DNA from: Negativicutes bacterium
GTDB taxonomy: Bacteria > Bacillota_C > Negativicutes > Sporomusales_B > JARLHX01
Direction of reading: 5' to 3'
Length of the DNA stretch: 54,975 bases
Assembly: GCA_031292015.1 (NCBI GenBank)
Contig: JARLHY010000199.1
Coordinates: 1-54,975, forward strand
Shown: piece after piece, positions 1-8,162 of the stretch
Layout: the number at the start of each line of letters is the position of its first letter
How positions within the stretch are numbered: position 1 is the stretch's first letter
Made by a program: the position numbers and the translations under genes
Notes under the pieces: generated by a model
Told to the model about the DNA's origin: nothing
What the model saw: only the letters and a program-made list of their open reading frames with translations
Database searches by the model: none

Positions 1-60
1 AAACCGGCTACCGCAGCCAAGAAACCGGCAAGTAAGAAAAGCGGAGGTAAAAGTGTCTAG
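1..60 (+). CDS. topA: DNA topoisomerase I, C-terminal end only (partial)
   Basis: Frame 1 is open from the first base and reads a Lys/Ala/Pro/Ser-rich tail ([19 protein letters not shown]) before TAG at 58-60. Such basic low-complexity tails are typical of the C-terminus of bacterial topoisomerase I, and topA is the standard neighbour upstream of trmFO in Bacillota. The stop overlaps the start of trmFO by 8 bases, which suggests translational coupling. The catalytic domains lie outside the window, so the identification rests on synteny and the basic tail. Confidence 0.7.
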   Translation, partial: KPATAAKKPASKKSGGKSV

Positions 61-1372
61 TGTGGTAATCATCGGCGCCGGACTGGCAGGCAGCGAAGCC
101 GCCTGGCAAGCCGCCCAGGCCGGAGTCGACGTAAAACTCTACGAAATGCGGCCGGAAGTCATGACTCCGGCCCATCATAGCGGACAGTTTGCCGAACTTG
201 TCTGCAGCAACTCCCTGCGGGCCGCAGCCTTGGAAAACGCGCCCGGACTGCTGAAAGAGGAGCTTCGCCGCCTGAATTCCCTGATCATGCAGGCGGCCGA
301 TGGCTGTAAAGTTCCGGCCGGCGGGGCCCTGGCGGTGGACCGCCACAGTTTCAGCGAAAAAATCACCCGCACCCTGTCCCACCACCCGCGCATCACCGTC
401 ATTTCCCGCGAAGTGACCGCCATTCCGGCCGAAACGCCGCTGATCATCGCCAGCGGGCCGTTGACTTCGCCAGGCCTGGCATCAGCCATCAGCGCAATGA
501 CCGGTCAGGAATATCTGTATTTTTACGACGCAGCCGCGCCTATCGTCAGCGGCGATTCCCTCGACATGACCAAGATCTACCGCGCCTCCCGCTACGGCAA
601 GGGTGACGACGACTACCTCAACTGCCCCATGACCAAAGACGAATACGAACGGTTCTGGCAGGCTCTCACCACCGCTGAAACGGCTCCTGTCAAAGAATTT
701 GAAAAAACCGTATTCTTTGAAGGATGCATGCCTGTGGAGGAAATGGCCTCCCGCGGCATCGATACCTTGCGCTTCGGTCCTCTGAAGCCGGTGGGGCTGG
801 CCCATCCCGTGACCGGCGAAGTCCCCTACGCCGTGGTGCAGCTGCGCCAGGACAACGCCGCCGCCACCCTGTATAATCTGGTCGGCTTCCAGACACATCT
901 GAAGTGGCCGGAGCAGGAGAGGGTTCTGCGGCTGATTCCCGGCCTTGAGAATGCCTCGTTCGCCCGTTTTGGCGTGATGCACCGCAATACCTTCATCAAT
1001 TCGCCCCGGTTGTTATTGCCGACACTGCAGCTTCGCGACAATCCAGGCATCCTGTTCGCCGGGCAGATCACCGGAGTGGAAGGCTACATCGAATCCGCGG
1101 CCGCCGGCCTTGTGGCCGGACTGAACGCCGCCCGCCTGGCGCTGGGCCGGGAGCCTCTTACTTTTCCAGACGAAACCGCTCATGGCTCCCTGTGCCGCTA
1201 TGTGACCCAGGCCGACCCCGGTCATTTCCAGCCCATGAACATCACATTCGGTCTCCTGCCACCCCTGGGAACCAAGGTAAGAGACCGTAAACAACGCAAC
1301 AGAGCCCTTGCCGACAGGGCTTTGCGGGAACTCCAAAAATTTAGTGAAAAGTTTGACAATATTCTTGCATAA
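53..1372 (+). CDS. trmFO: tRNA uridine(54) C5-methyltransferase, folate/FAD-dependent (TrmFO)
   Basis: TrmFO makes ribothymidine at position 54 of the tRNA T-loop, using methylene-tetrahydrofolate and reduced FAD. The 439-residue length is normal. The N-terminus carries the FAD dinucleotide-binding loop [10 protein letters not shown] (residues 8-17). Both cysteines known to be important in the Bacillus enzyme are present: C51 in LVCSNSLR and the later cysteine in [10 protein letters not shown] (about residue 224). Start is GTG 53 behind GGAGGT at 43-48; GTG 62 is a possible alternative but is badly spaced. It overlaps the topA end and is followed by xerC, as in Bacillus. Confidence 0.95.
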   Translation: MSSVVIIGAGLAGSEAAWQAAQAGVDVKLYEMRPEVMTPAHHSGQFAELVCSNSLRAAALENAPGLLKEELRRLNSLIMQAADGCKVPAGGALAVDRHSFSEKITRTLSHHPRITVISREVTAIPAETPLIIASGPLTSPGLASAISAMTGQEYLYFYDAAAPIVSGDSLDMTKIYRASRYGKGDDDYLNCPMTKDEYERFWQALTTAETAPVKEFEKTVFFEGCMPVEEMASRGIDTLRFGPLKPVGLAHPVTGEVPYAVVQLRQDNAAATLYNLVGFQTHLKWPEQERVLRLIPGLENASFARFGVMHRNTFINSPRLLLPTLQLRDNPGILFAGQITGVEGYIESAAAGLVAGLNAARLALGREPLTFPDETAHGSLCRYVTQADPGHFQPMNITFGLLPPLGTKVRDRKQRNRALADRALRELQKFSEKFDNILA

Positions 1373-1440
1373 ATTGAACTTGTATGCTAGTATAAATTAG
1401 TAATTTGCCTGAATAAAATTTCGACATAAAGCGTGGTTAC

Positions 1441-2349
1441 ATGGACACGGCGATCAAGCATCTGGAAGAATTTATTCTATATCTACGGATCGAAAAAAAC
1501 GCCTCCCCGCACACTGTCAATAACTACCGGGCAGATATCGAACGTTTTTTCGTATTTGCCAGTGAGCAAAGTGTCGGTGAGGTGCTTTTTGCTAATGTAA
1601 CCCCTCTGCTGATCAGAGCATACTTGGCACGCCTCAAAGAAGAGGATTACGCACGGCGCACTATTGCGCGTAGAATCGCCGCGTTGCGATCCTTTTTTCG
1701 CTTTCTCTGCCGGGAATCGGTTTTGCTCACAAACCCGTTCAAAGCCGTCCATACACCCAAACTCGAAAAAAGGCTGCCTGTTTTCCTTGATCCCCACGAA
1801 ATCACCGATCTTCTCAGCCTGCCGGCAGGCGACACGCTGGGCCTCCGGGACGGCGCGCTGCTTGAGCTGCTCTACGCCACAGGCGTCAGGGTCAGCGAAC
1901 TCGCCGGCCTCGCCGTCAGAGATGTCGACCTTGACAGCGGCTACGCGCTGGTATACGGCAAAGGCTCAAAAGAACGGGTCGTGCCGGTGGGGCGAAAAGC
2001 CCTGACTGCAATCAAAGACTATCTGGCAGGCTCCCGGCCGCAGCTTTGCGCCAACAGCTCCGCCCCGCGCCATGACACTCTTTTTGTCAATAAGTCCGGC
2101 GGCCCTTTAACCGATCGCAGCATTCGCCGGATTTTGAACAAATACGTTGACCGGCTGGCGATTACCAAAAATGTCAGCCCCCATACCATCCGCCACAGTT
2201 TTGCCACTCATCTTCTCAATAACGGCGCCGATTTACGCTCGGTACAGGAACTGTTGGGGCACGTCAACCTCTCGACCACCCAACTGTACACCCATGTAAC
2301 CAAAGAACGGATGAAAGCCGTTTATCTGCAGGCTCACCCGCGGGCCTAG
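1441..2349 (+). CDS. xerC: Tyrosine recombinase XerC (CodV)
   Basis: Site-specific recombinase that, with a XerD partner, resolves chromosome dimers at dif. The 302-residue protein has an N-terminal SAM-like core-binding domain (about 1-95) and a C-terminal catalytic domain with the full residue set: R150 (ATGVRVSEL), K174 (YGKGSKE), H248 and R251 (HTIRHSF), H274 (LLGHVN) and the nucleophile Y283 (QLYTHV). Start ATG 1441 has only a weak ribosome site (GCGTGG). The gene follows trmFO after a 68-base AT-rich gap with no clear promoter. No dif site or partner gene is visible here. Synteny with codV of Bacillus supports XerC rather than XerD. Confidence 0.93.
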   Translation: MDTAIKHLEEFILYLRIEKNASPHTVNNYRADIERFFVFASEQSVGEVLFANVTPLLIRAYLARLKEEDYARRTIARRIAALRSFFRFLCRESVLLTNPFKAVHTPKLEKRLPVFLDPHEITDLLSLPAGDTLGLRDGALLELLYATGVRVSELAGLAVRDVDLDSGYALVYGKGSKERVVPVGRKALTAIKDYLAGSRPQLCANSSAPRHDTLFVNKSGGPLTDRSIRRILNKYVDRLAITKNVSPHTIRHSFATHLLNNGADLRSVQELLGHVNLSTTQLYTHVTKERMKAVYLQAHPRA

Positions 2350-2360
2350 GAGGGTTCAAC

Positions 2361-2891
2361 ATGTTTCACGCCACAACCATCGTCGCCGTCCGGCACAACG
2401 GAAAAATCGCCATTGCCGGTGACGGCCAGGTAACCTTTGGCGGCAACACTGTCATGAAACACAACGCCAAAAAAGTCCGCCGCCTTTATCACGGCAAAGT
2501 CTTGGCCGGTTTCGCCGGTTCGGTGGCTGATGCCTTTACGCTTTTCTCTAAATTCGAGCAAAAACTGGATGAATTCAACGGCAACATGATGCGAGCCGCA
2601 GTGGAACTGGCCAAAGAATGGCGGCTCGACAGGGTCTTGCGCCGCCTTGAGGCGCTCCTCATTGTTACCGATGCCGAACATCTGTTGATCATATCAGGCA
2701 ACGGGGAAGTCATCGAACCGGACGACGGCGTCACCGCCATCGGCTCCGGCGGTCCTTATGCCCTTGCGGCCGCCCGGGCCCTGATTGCCCATTCGTCTCT
2801 CAGCGCGGCCGAAATTGTCCGGGAGTCTCTGGAAATCGCCTCATCCATCTGTGTTTTCACTAATAACCATATAACAGTGGAGGAACTATAA
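2361..2891 (+). CDS. hslV: ATP-dependent protease subunit HslV (ClpQ/CodW)
   Basis: Proteolytic chamber of the two-component HslVU (ClpQY) protease, a proteasome-like N-terminal threonine hydrolase assembled as a double hexamer in the cytoplasm. 176 residues, with the family signatures [15 protein letters not shown] and [11 protein letters not shown]. The likely nucleophile is T5, preceded by a short MFHA extension, so a 4-residue propeptide must be removed if threonine is to become N-terminal; similar extensions occur in Thermotoga and Bacillus homologues. Start ATG 2361 follows AGGAGGGT. It lies 11 bases after xerC and 18 before hslU, clearly one operon. Confidence 0.95.
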   Translation: MFHATTIVAVRHNGKIAIAGDGQVTFGGNTVMKHNAKKVRRLYHGKVLAGFAGSVADAFTLFSKFEQKLDEFNGNMMRAAVELAKEWRLDRVLRRLEALLIVTDAEHLLIISGNGEVIEPDDGVTAIGSGGPYALAAARALIAHSSLSAAEIVRESLEIASSICVFTNNHITVEEL

Positions 2892-2909
2892 CTTGAAGGG
2901 GGGAGTATC

Positions 2910-4301
2910 TTGAGCGAAATGAAGCCCAGCCAGATTGTGGGCGAGCTCAACAAGTACATCGTCGGACAACATCAGGCGAAACGTTCTGTGGCGGTCGCGC
3001 TCAGAAACCGATGGCGCAGCAGGCAGTTGCCGGACGAGCTGAAAGATGAAATCATACCCAAGAATATATTGATGATCGGCCCCACCGGGGTGGGTAAAAC
3101 TGAAATTGCCCGCCGGCTGGCCAAACTGGTGAATGCGCCGTTTATCAAGGTCGAAGCGACAAAATTTACCGAAGTTGGCTATGTCGGCCGCGACGTGGAA
3201 TCCATGGTCCGCGACCTGGTCGAGACCGCCATCCGCATGGTCAAGCAGGATAAAATGGCCGAGGTTACCGACAAGGCCAGGTTTGTGGCCAACGAACGGA
3301 TTTTGGATCATCTGCGGCCGGCTCCGCAAAAAGAACCGATTCGCAACCCATTCGAAATGCTTTTTGCCGGAGGGCTTGCCGCACCGCAGACCCCGCCGCC
3401 TCCGACCGACGAACCGGCCCATGACACCGAGCGGGAAGTACTGCGCCGGCGCCTCGCTGACGGAGAACTGGAAGAGGAGATCATTGAAATTCAGGTGGAA
3501 GACAACTCCCACCCGATGGTCGGTATGTTCGCCGGTTCAGGTATGGAGGAAATGGGCATTAATATCAACGACATGCTCGGCAGCATGCTTCCGAAAAAGC
3601 AGAAAAAACGCAAAGCCTCTGTGGCAGCCGCCCGTAAAATATTCATTCAGGAAGAAGCACAAAAACTGATCGATATGGACGAAGTAACGTCAGCTGCGGT
3701 CAGCCTTGCGGAAAACTCCGGTATCGTCTTCCTTGACGAGATCGATAAAATTGTCGCCCGCGGTCAATCCAGCGGTCCGGACGTTTCCCGAGAGGGGGTC
3801 CAGCGCGACATCCTGCCGATTGTCGAGGGTTCAACGGTGGTAACGAAATACGGCCCGGTGAAAACCGACCATGTGCTGTTCATCGCAGCAGGCGCCTTTC
3901 ACACTTCGAAACCTTCCGATCTGATTCCTGAACTTCAGGGCCGCTTTCCGATCCGGGTCGAGCTGACCAGCCTGTCCAAGGACGATTTCCGCCAAATCCT
4001 TACCGAACCGGCCAACGCGCTGATCAAACAGTATACCGCGCTGCTCCAAACAGAAGGTATAACCCTGGATTTCAGCGAAGAAGCTATTGATGAACTGGCG
4101 GACATCGCCTGTACCGTCAACGCCCAGACCGAGAATATCGGCGCCCGCAGACTTCACACCATCTTAGAAAGACTACTGGAAGACATCGCCTTCGACGCTC
4201 CTGATTTGCCGGAAGATCATATCTCCATCACCCGCGACTACGTGAAACAGCGACTTGAAGCCATCGTTGTCAATCAAGATCTCAGTCACTTTATCCTATA
4301 G
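2910..4301 (+). CDS. hslU: ATP-dependent protease ATPase subunit HslU (ClpY)
   Basis: AAA+ unfoldase that feeds substrates into HslV. 463 residues. Walker A GPTGVGKT at 57-64, pore loop GYVG about 90, an inserted I-domain (about 105-235, low-complexity acidic/proline stretch inside), Walker B FLDEIDK about 272, and the C-terminal tail ending SHFIL that docks into HslV. Start is TTG 2910, chosen because a strong GGGGGGAG site lies at 2898-2904. Immediately downstream of hslV, so the two subunits are co-expressed. Confidence 0.96.
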   Translation: MSEMKPSQIVGELNKYIVGQHQAKRSVAVALRNRWRSRQLPDELKDEIIPKNILMIGPTGVGKTEIARRLAKLVNAPFIKVEATKFTEVGYVGRDVESMVRDLVETAIRMVKQDKMAEVTDKARFVANERILDHLRPAPQKEPIRNPFEMLFAGGLAAPQTPPPPTDEPAHDTEREVLRRRLADGELEEEIIEIQVEDNSHPMVGMFAGSGMEEMGININDMLGSMLPKKQKKRKASVAAARKIFIQEEAQKLIDMDEVTSAAVSLAENSGIVFLDEIDKIVARGQSSGPDVSREGVQRDILPIVEGSTVVTKYGPVKTDHVLFIAAGAFHTSKPSDLIPELQGRFPIRVELTSLSKDDFRQILTEPANALIKQYTALLQTEGITLDFSEEAIDELADIACTVNAQTENIGARRLHTILERLLEDIAFDAPDLPEDHISITRDYVKQRLEAIVVNQDLSHFIL

Positions 4302-4336
4302 AATCAACAGTCAAAGGAAAGGTAGGTCGATTTATA

Positions 4337-5113
4337 GTGTTAACTTTGTTAGAACGTACCCGCAAAATAAATAAGCTGCTGCAAAAATCGGGCAAAGTCG
4401 GCTATGCAGAGATGTCAGCTGTACTCAGCCAGGTAATGAGCTCCAATGTGTATATTGTCAGCAAAGACGGCGTTTCCCTTGGCTATGCCCTGCTGGACGA
4501 CTTCGAATGCGAAATTATGCTGGACCGGGTGTTGTCCCTGGGACATTTCCCTGAGCGCTATGTTGATTGGCTGGAGAGGATCCATGACACCTCGCCGAAT
4601 CTGCGTCTGGAAGGCGGTCTGTGCGCCTTTCAGGACGCCACCGAATGCATCTTCCGCGACAAATTCACCACCATCATACCGATTCACGGCGGCGGCGACC
4701 GCCTCGGCACCCTGATTGTCGCCAAGTTTGAAGACGAGTTCACCGATGACGACCTGATCCTTGCGGAATACGGTGCTACCGTCGTCGGCATGGAAATCCT
4801 GCGTGACCGCAGTGAAAAGATCGAGGAAGAAGCCCGCAAAAAAGCCACCGTCCAGGTTGCTCTCGGCACGCTGTCCTATTCGGAGCTTGAGGCCGTCATG
4901 CACATTCTCAGCGAACTCGAAGGCAACGAAGGACTTCTGGTGGCCAGCAAAATTGCCGACAGAGTCGGCATTACCCGTTCGGTCATCGTCAACGCCCTGC
5001 GAAAATTTGAAAGCGCCGGGGTCATCGAATCCAAATCCCTGGGAATGAAAGGCACCTATATTAAAGTGCTGAACGAACGCCTGCTGGATGAATTAAAAAA
5101 ATTGAAAAAGTAA
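4337..5113 (+). CDS. codY: GTP-sensing global transcriptional regulator CodY
   Basis: CodY represses or activates nutrient-stress, amino acid and, in Bacillus, motility genes when GTP and branched-chain amino acids are plentiful. 258 residues: N-terminal GAF ligand-binding domain (about 1-155), a linker helix, and a C-terminal winged helix (about 185-258) containing the helix-turn-helix [23 protein letters not shown] start at 4337 follows AAAGGAAAGGTAGG. It closes the trmFO-xerC-hslVU-codY cluster and is followed by a terminator-like hairpin at 5209-5245. A candidate CodY-binding site lies in the same gap, upstream of flgB. Confidence 0.95.
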   Translation: MLTLLERTRKINKLLQKSGKVGYAEMSAVLSQVMSSNVYIVSKDGVSLGYALLDDFECEIMLDRVLSLGHFPERYVDWLERIHDTSPNLRLEGGLCAFQDATECIFRDKFTTIIPIHGGGDRLGTLIVAKFEDEFTDDDLILAEYGATVVGMEILRDRSEKIEEEARKKATVQVALGTLSYSELEAVMHILSELEGNEGLLVASKIADRVGITRSVIVNALRKFESAGVIESKSLGMKGTYIKVLNERLLDELKKLKK

Positions 5114-5128
5114 GGAAAATGTAAAAAA

Positions 5129-5205
5129 TAGGACTAAAGTCTGTTCTAGCCGACAGATAACTCCCGGAAAATCGTGATAGATCGACGCAACTAGGACTAA
5201 CGTCC
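5129..5205 (+). repeat. Two copies of a 14-base quasi-palindromic repeat upstream of flgB
   Basis: TAGGACTAAAGTCT at 5129-5142 and TAGGACTAACGTCC at 5192-5205 agree at 12 of 14 positions and start 63 bases apart. Each can fold as GGAC/GTCC with a four-base loop (the first with one imperfect pair). They flank the sigma-28-like promoter and precede the terminator-like hairpin. Function is unknown; protein-binding half-sites or small RNA hairpins are both possible. Confidence 0.6.
5135..5160 (+). promoter_or_regulatory. Candidate sigma-28 (SigD/FliA) promoter for the fla/che operon
   Basis: TAAAGTCT at 5135-5142, 10 bases, then ACAGATAA at 5153-5160. The family consensus is TAAAGTTT, 11 bases, GCCGATAA, so 7 of 8 and 6 of 8 positions match, with the spacer one base short. 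The sigma-28 gene itself is at the far end of this operon (34687), so this would be a positive feedback promoter. Transcription would start near 5167 and must pass the hairpin at 5209-5245. Confidence 0.45.
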
Positions 5206-5245
5206 CACAATCACCCACCGAAAGATGGGTGATTTTCCATTTTTT
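5166..5245 (+). terminator. Intrinsic terminator after codY, with a competing upstream pairing (possible attenuator)
   Basis: Perfect 9-base stem AATCACCCA (5209-5217) with TGGGTGATT (5226-5234), loop of 8, followed by TTCCATTTTTT. It can terminate codY transcripts. In addition GGAAAATC at 5166-5173 is perfectly complementary to GATTTTCC at 5231-5238, which includes the last four bases of the terminator's 3' arm; GTGAT at 5174-5178 can also pair with ATCAC at 5210-5214. These pairings exclude the full terminator stem, so the element could act as an attenuator in front of flgB. The hairpin is clear; the regulatory role is inference. Confidence 0.65.
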
Positions 5246-5304
5246 ATGTTGAATTTGGCTGTATTTAATACAAAATTTACGTTTCGTGTCGGGGAGTGTA
5301 AAAG

Positions 5305-5319
5305 GATTTTCTGGAATTA
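5305..5319 (+). promoter_or_regulatory. Candidate CodY box upstream of flgB
   Basis: GATTTTCTGGAATTA matches the known CodY consensus AATTTTCWGAAAATT at 11 of 15 positions, including the central TTTTCTG core. It lies 66 bases before the flgB start and just upstream of TAAGAT (5334-5339), a possible -10 element whose -35 region would fall inside this box. CodY is encoded immediately upstream, and CodY control of fla/che is known in Bacillus subtilis. Binding here is inference. Confidence 0.4.
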
Positions 5320-5384
5320 CGTAGAATCAAGCATAAGATGTAGTAGAAAATGCCTGTTTTATCCATGAAAAAGGGGGCTATTTT

Positions 5385-5789
5385 GTGGTCAACTCAATTT
5401 TATCCACACCCCAGGAAACAGTCCTGGAAAACGCGCTGTCTGCCTCTGCGACGCGACACAAATTAATCAGCAACAATATAGCCAACGTCAACACTCCGGG
5501 CTTTAAGCGCAGTGACCTTGCTTTCGAGGACGTGCTGACCGAGACCATGAACCAGGGTCAGTCTCAACTCAGCCGCACCAATATCCGTCACCTTGCCGGA
5601 CAGCCGACCGGTGCTTTCGGGCCGCAGGTCATCTCGGACCCCAACAGCTCCGTCCGCACCGACGGCAACAATGTCGACATCGACATCGAGATGGCGGGTC
5701 TGGCGAAAAACACCCTTTATTATCAATCCGTCGCCCAGACGCTGGGCAGTTACTTTTCCAATCTCCTCACCGCAATTAAAGGTCAATAA
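5385..5789 (+). CDS. flgB: Flagellar basal-body proximal rod protein FlgB
   Basis: Proximal rod subunit, exported by the flagellar type III system and assembled on FliE in the periplasmic space or wall. 134 residues, close to the usual 130-140. The rod-family signature NNIANVNTPGFKR lies at about residues 29-41. GTG start at 5385 follows AAGGGGGCT. First gene of the fla/che operon, 271 bases after codY, with flgC and fliE directly behind it as in Bacillus. Confidence 0.95.
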   Translation: MVNSILSTPQETVLENALSASATRHKLISNNIANVNTPGFKRSDLAFEDVLTETMNQGQSQLSRTNIRHLAGQPTGAFGPQVISDPNSSVRTDGNNVDIDIEMAGLAKNTLYYQSVAQTLGSYFSNLLTAIKGQ

Positions 5790-5807
5790 CGAAAGGGGAA
5801 TACAGCG

Positions 5808-6242
5808 ATGAGTATGTTCGGCGGCATCGACGCGTCAGCTTCAGGTCTGACGGCTGAACGTCTGCGCATGGACGTCATCTCCAACAACATAGCCAATGTC
5901 AACACTACCCGCACTGCCGAGGGTGGTGCCTACCGCCGCCAAATGGTAGTGTTCCAGCCTCGTAGCGACGATTCATCCTTCACCCAGATCCTGTCCCATC
6001 AGATGGATGCAGGTAGCGGTGTCCGGGTCGTCGGTATTGTCAAAGATACCTCGCCCTTCAAAAAGGTGTACGACCCCAAACATCCCGATGCCAACAGCGA
6101 AGGCTATGTGGACATGCCCAACATCAACATTGTCTCCGAGATGGTGGATATGATTACCGCGACCAGGGCCTATGAAGCCAATGTCACCGCCGTAAACGCC
6201 GCCAAGGGCATGGCTGTAAAAGCCCTTGAAATCGGTAAGTAA
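5808..6242 (+). CDS. flgC: Flagellar basal-body rod protein FlgC
   Basis: Second proximal rod subunit, partner of FlgB. 144 residues with the N-terminal NNIANVNT rod motif and the C-terminal heptad segment MVDMITATRAYEANVTA typical of axial proteins, which forms the coiled-coil inner core. ATG 5808 follows AAAGGGGAA. Separated from flgB by 18 bases and from fliE by 12. Confidence 0.95.
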   Translation: MSMFGGIDASASGLTAERLRMDVISNNIANVNTTRTAEGGAYRRQMVVFQPRSDDSSFTQILSHQMDAGSGVRVVGIVKDTSPFKKVYDPKHPDANSEGYVDMPNINIVSEMVDMITATRAYEANVTAVNAAKGMAVKALEIGK

Positions 6243-6254
6243 GGAGAATAAGCG

Positions 6255-6554
6255 ATGCGTATTGAACCGCTCAAGCTATTCCAGGCCGGTGAAACTAAAC
6301 CGCTCCAGAGTGAAACCGACCTTGGGTCTTCCGGTAAAAGTTTTGCCAACGTTTTATCTGACGCCATAACAGACGTCAACAAACTGCAGAACGACGCCCA
6401 ACAGGCCTCGATTAACCTGGCTACAGGCAAACTCAATGATGTTTCCGAGGTGGTAATAGCCACTGAAAAAGCGACCATCGCCTTGCAGCTTACAATGCAG
6501 GTAAGAAACAAAATCGTCGAAGCTTATCAGGAAGTAATGAGAATGCAAGTGTAA
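6255..6554 (+). CDS. fliE: Flagellar hook-basal body complex protein FliE
   Basis: FliE joins the MS-ring to the rod and is the first protein exported through the flagellar gate. 99 residues, matching the family. The C-terminal half contains the conserved segment ATEKATIALQLTMQVRNK followed by a hydrophobic end (EVMRMQV). Start ATG 6255 follows AAGGAGAATA. Followed by a 47-base gap to fliF that contains a run of eight C (6563-6570). Confidence 0.93.
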   Translation: MRIEPLKLFQAGETKPLQSETDLGSSGKSFANVLSDAITDVNKLQNDAQQASINLATGKLNDVSEVVIATEKATIALQLTMQVRNKIVEAYQEVMRMQV

Positions 6555-6601
6555 GCTGTTAACCCCCCCCTTAATTATCGTCGTTTAAAGAGGTGGAATC
6601 G

Positions 6602-8143
6602 ATGGCCGAATGGCGGGAACAATTCAAACGCCTATGGCAAAATTTCAACAAGAGACAAAAATACATGATAGCAGGTTCCGCTGCACTGCTGTTCGTTGGA
6701 ATCCTCGCCTGGAGTGTTTGGTGGGGCAGCCGCCCGGAGTATGTACCTTTGTTCACCAACATGGACGCAAAGGACGCCGGTGAAGTTGCGGCTAAGCTCA
6801 AAGAGTCTAAAATTCCTTACGAGATCGGCAACAATGGCACCTCAATCCTTGTTTCCTCCAAAGACGTCTATCGAGTCCGGCTCGAACTGGCCAGCCAGGG
6901 GCTGCCCCGCGGCAGCAAAGGATTTGAAATCTTTGACCAGAACAAGTTCGGCGCCACAGAATTTCAGAATAAAGTCAACTATCTGCAGGCCCTGCAGGGC
7001 GAACTGACCCGGACTATCGAACAGATGTCCGAGATCGAGAAAGCCCGCGTACATATTGTTTTGCCGGAAGACAGCCTATACAAGAAAAATGAAAAACCGG
7101 CCACCGCGTCGATCATGATCAAACTGCGGCCCTCGGCTCAGTTGTCCCGCGAACAGGTAAAAGGCATCGTCAACCTGGTCGCCCACAGCATCCAGGGACT
7201 TAAGCCGGAAAATGTCACCGTGGTGGATAACTTTGCCCGGGTGCTCAATGAGCAATCCGATTCGATGGGCTTGCCCAGCGCAGCCACCCTGACCCAAATC
7301 GAGCTTACCAAAAAAGTTCAGGACGACTTCCAGAAAAGCGCACAAAGCCTGCTGGAGCAGGTCCTTGGTCCCGGCAAAGCCGCGGTGCGGGTCAACGTGG
7401 AACTGAACTTTGATCAGCGTACCGTCGACCGCCAGATCTTTGAGCCTGTAATCGACGACAAGGGCATCGTCCGCAGCTCCCAGGACTCCTCCGAAAACTA
7501 CAAAGGAACACCGCAGGCAGGTGGGGTTCCCGGCACCACCTCCAATATCCCAGGCTACGTAGCCGGTGGCAATACCCAGTCTACCTACGAAAAGAAAGAA
7601 TCCACCCGCAATTATGAAATTAATGAAACCAAGGAAAAAACCGTGGTCACCCCGGGCTCGATCCGTCGGCTGACAGTCGCAGTCTTGGTTGACGGCAACG
7701 TTACCAAGGCCCAGCAGGATACCATCACCAAAACAATATCTTCCGCCCTTGGCTTCAATCAGCTTCGGGGCGACGTCGTATCCGTGGAAAGCATCCCCTT
7801 CAGCACCGACCTTGCCGACAAACAGCGCAAGGAAGAACTGGAGTTCGAACAGCAGCAGGCCCGCCTGCAGTACATGAAACTTGGGGCAGTGGCTATCGCC
7901 GTAATCGGTTTCTTCATCCTGTTGCGGAGCCTCATGCGCCGCCGCAAGGCCGAAGAAGACGAGGCCGACATGATGGAACTCACCCAGGCCATACAAGATC
8001 AACATTCTTCGGAAATAGCTGCATCCGAGACGTCCCAGCAGGATAGGGACCGCATGGCTCAGCGTGAAGCCATCGCCAAACTGGCCAAAGGAAAACCGGA
8101 CGAAGTGGCGCAACTCATTAAAACCTGGTTGAGTGAAGAATAG
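6602..8143 (+). CDS. fliF: Flagellar MS-ring protein FliF
   Basis: Forms the membrane MS-ring on which the motor and export gate are built. From ATG 6602 it has 513 residues; I prefer this start to the in-frame GTG 6593 because AGAGGTGG at 6589-6596 is then spaced correctly. Transmembrane helix about residues 19-42, ring-building motifs in the periplasmic region (PLFTNMD, ARVHIVLP), a second transmembrane helix about 430-450, and a C-terminal cytoplasmic tail that binds FliG. Directly followed by fliG. Confidence 0.95.
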   Translation: MAEWREQFKRLWQNFNKRQKYMIAGSAALLFVGILAWSVWWGSRPEYVPLFTNMDAKDAGEVAAKLKESKIPYEIGNNGTSILVSSKDVYRVRLELASQGLPRGSKGFEIFDQNKFGATEFQNKVNYLQALQGELTRTIEQMSEIEKARVHIVLPEDSLYKKNEKPATASIMIKLRPSAQLSREQVKGIVNLVAHSIQGLKPENVTVVDNFARVLNEQSDSMGLPSAATLTQIELTKKVQDDFQKSAQSLLEQVLGPGKAAVRVNVELNFDQRTVDRQIFEPVIDDKGIVRSSQDSSENYKGTPQAGGVPGTTSNIPGYVAGGNTQSTYEKKESTRNYEINETKEKTVVTPGSIRRLTVAVLVDGNVTKAQQDTITKTISSALGFNQLRGDVVSVESIPFSTDLADKQRKEELEFEQQQARLQYMKLGAVAIAVIGFFILLRSLMRRRKAEEDEADMMELTQAIQDQHSSEIAASETSQQDRDRMAQREAIAKLAKGKPDEVAQLIKTWLSEE

Positions 8144-8162
8144 TCGGAGGGAGGGTGAGTAA

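Noticed and set aside
1353..1396. Promoter for xerC using TTGACA at 1353-1358
   Set aside because: The best -10 candidates (TATGCT 1383, TATAAA 1391) are 24 or more bases away, outside the working spacer range.
5166..5234. c-di-GMP-I (GEMM) riboswitch in the flgB leader
   Set aside because: GACGCAA at 5184-5190 resembles one conserved GEMM block, but the flanking P1/P2 helices, GNRA tetraloop and receptor sequence could not be fitted by eye.
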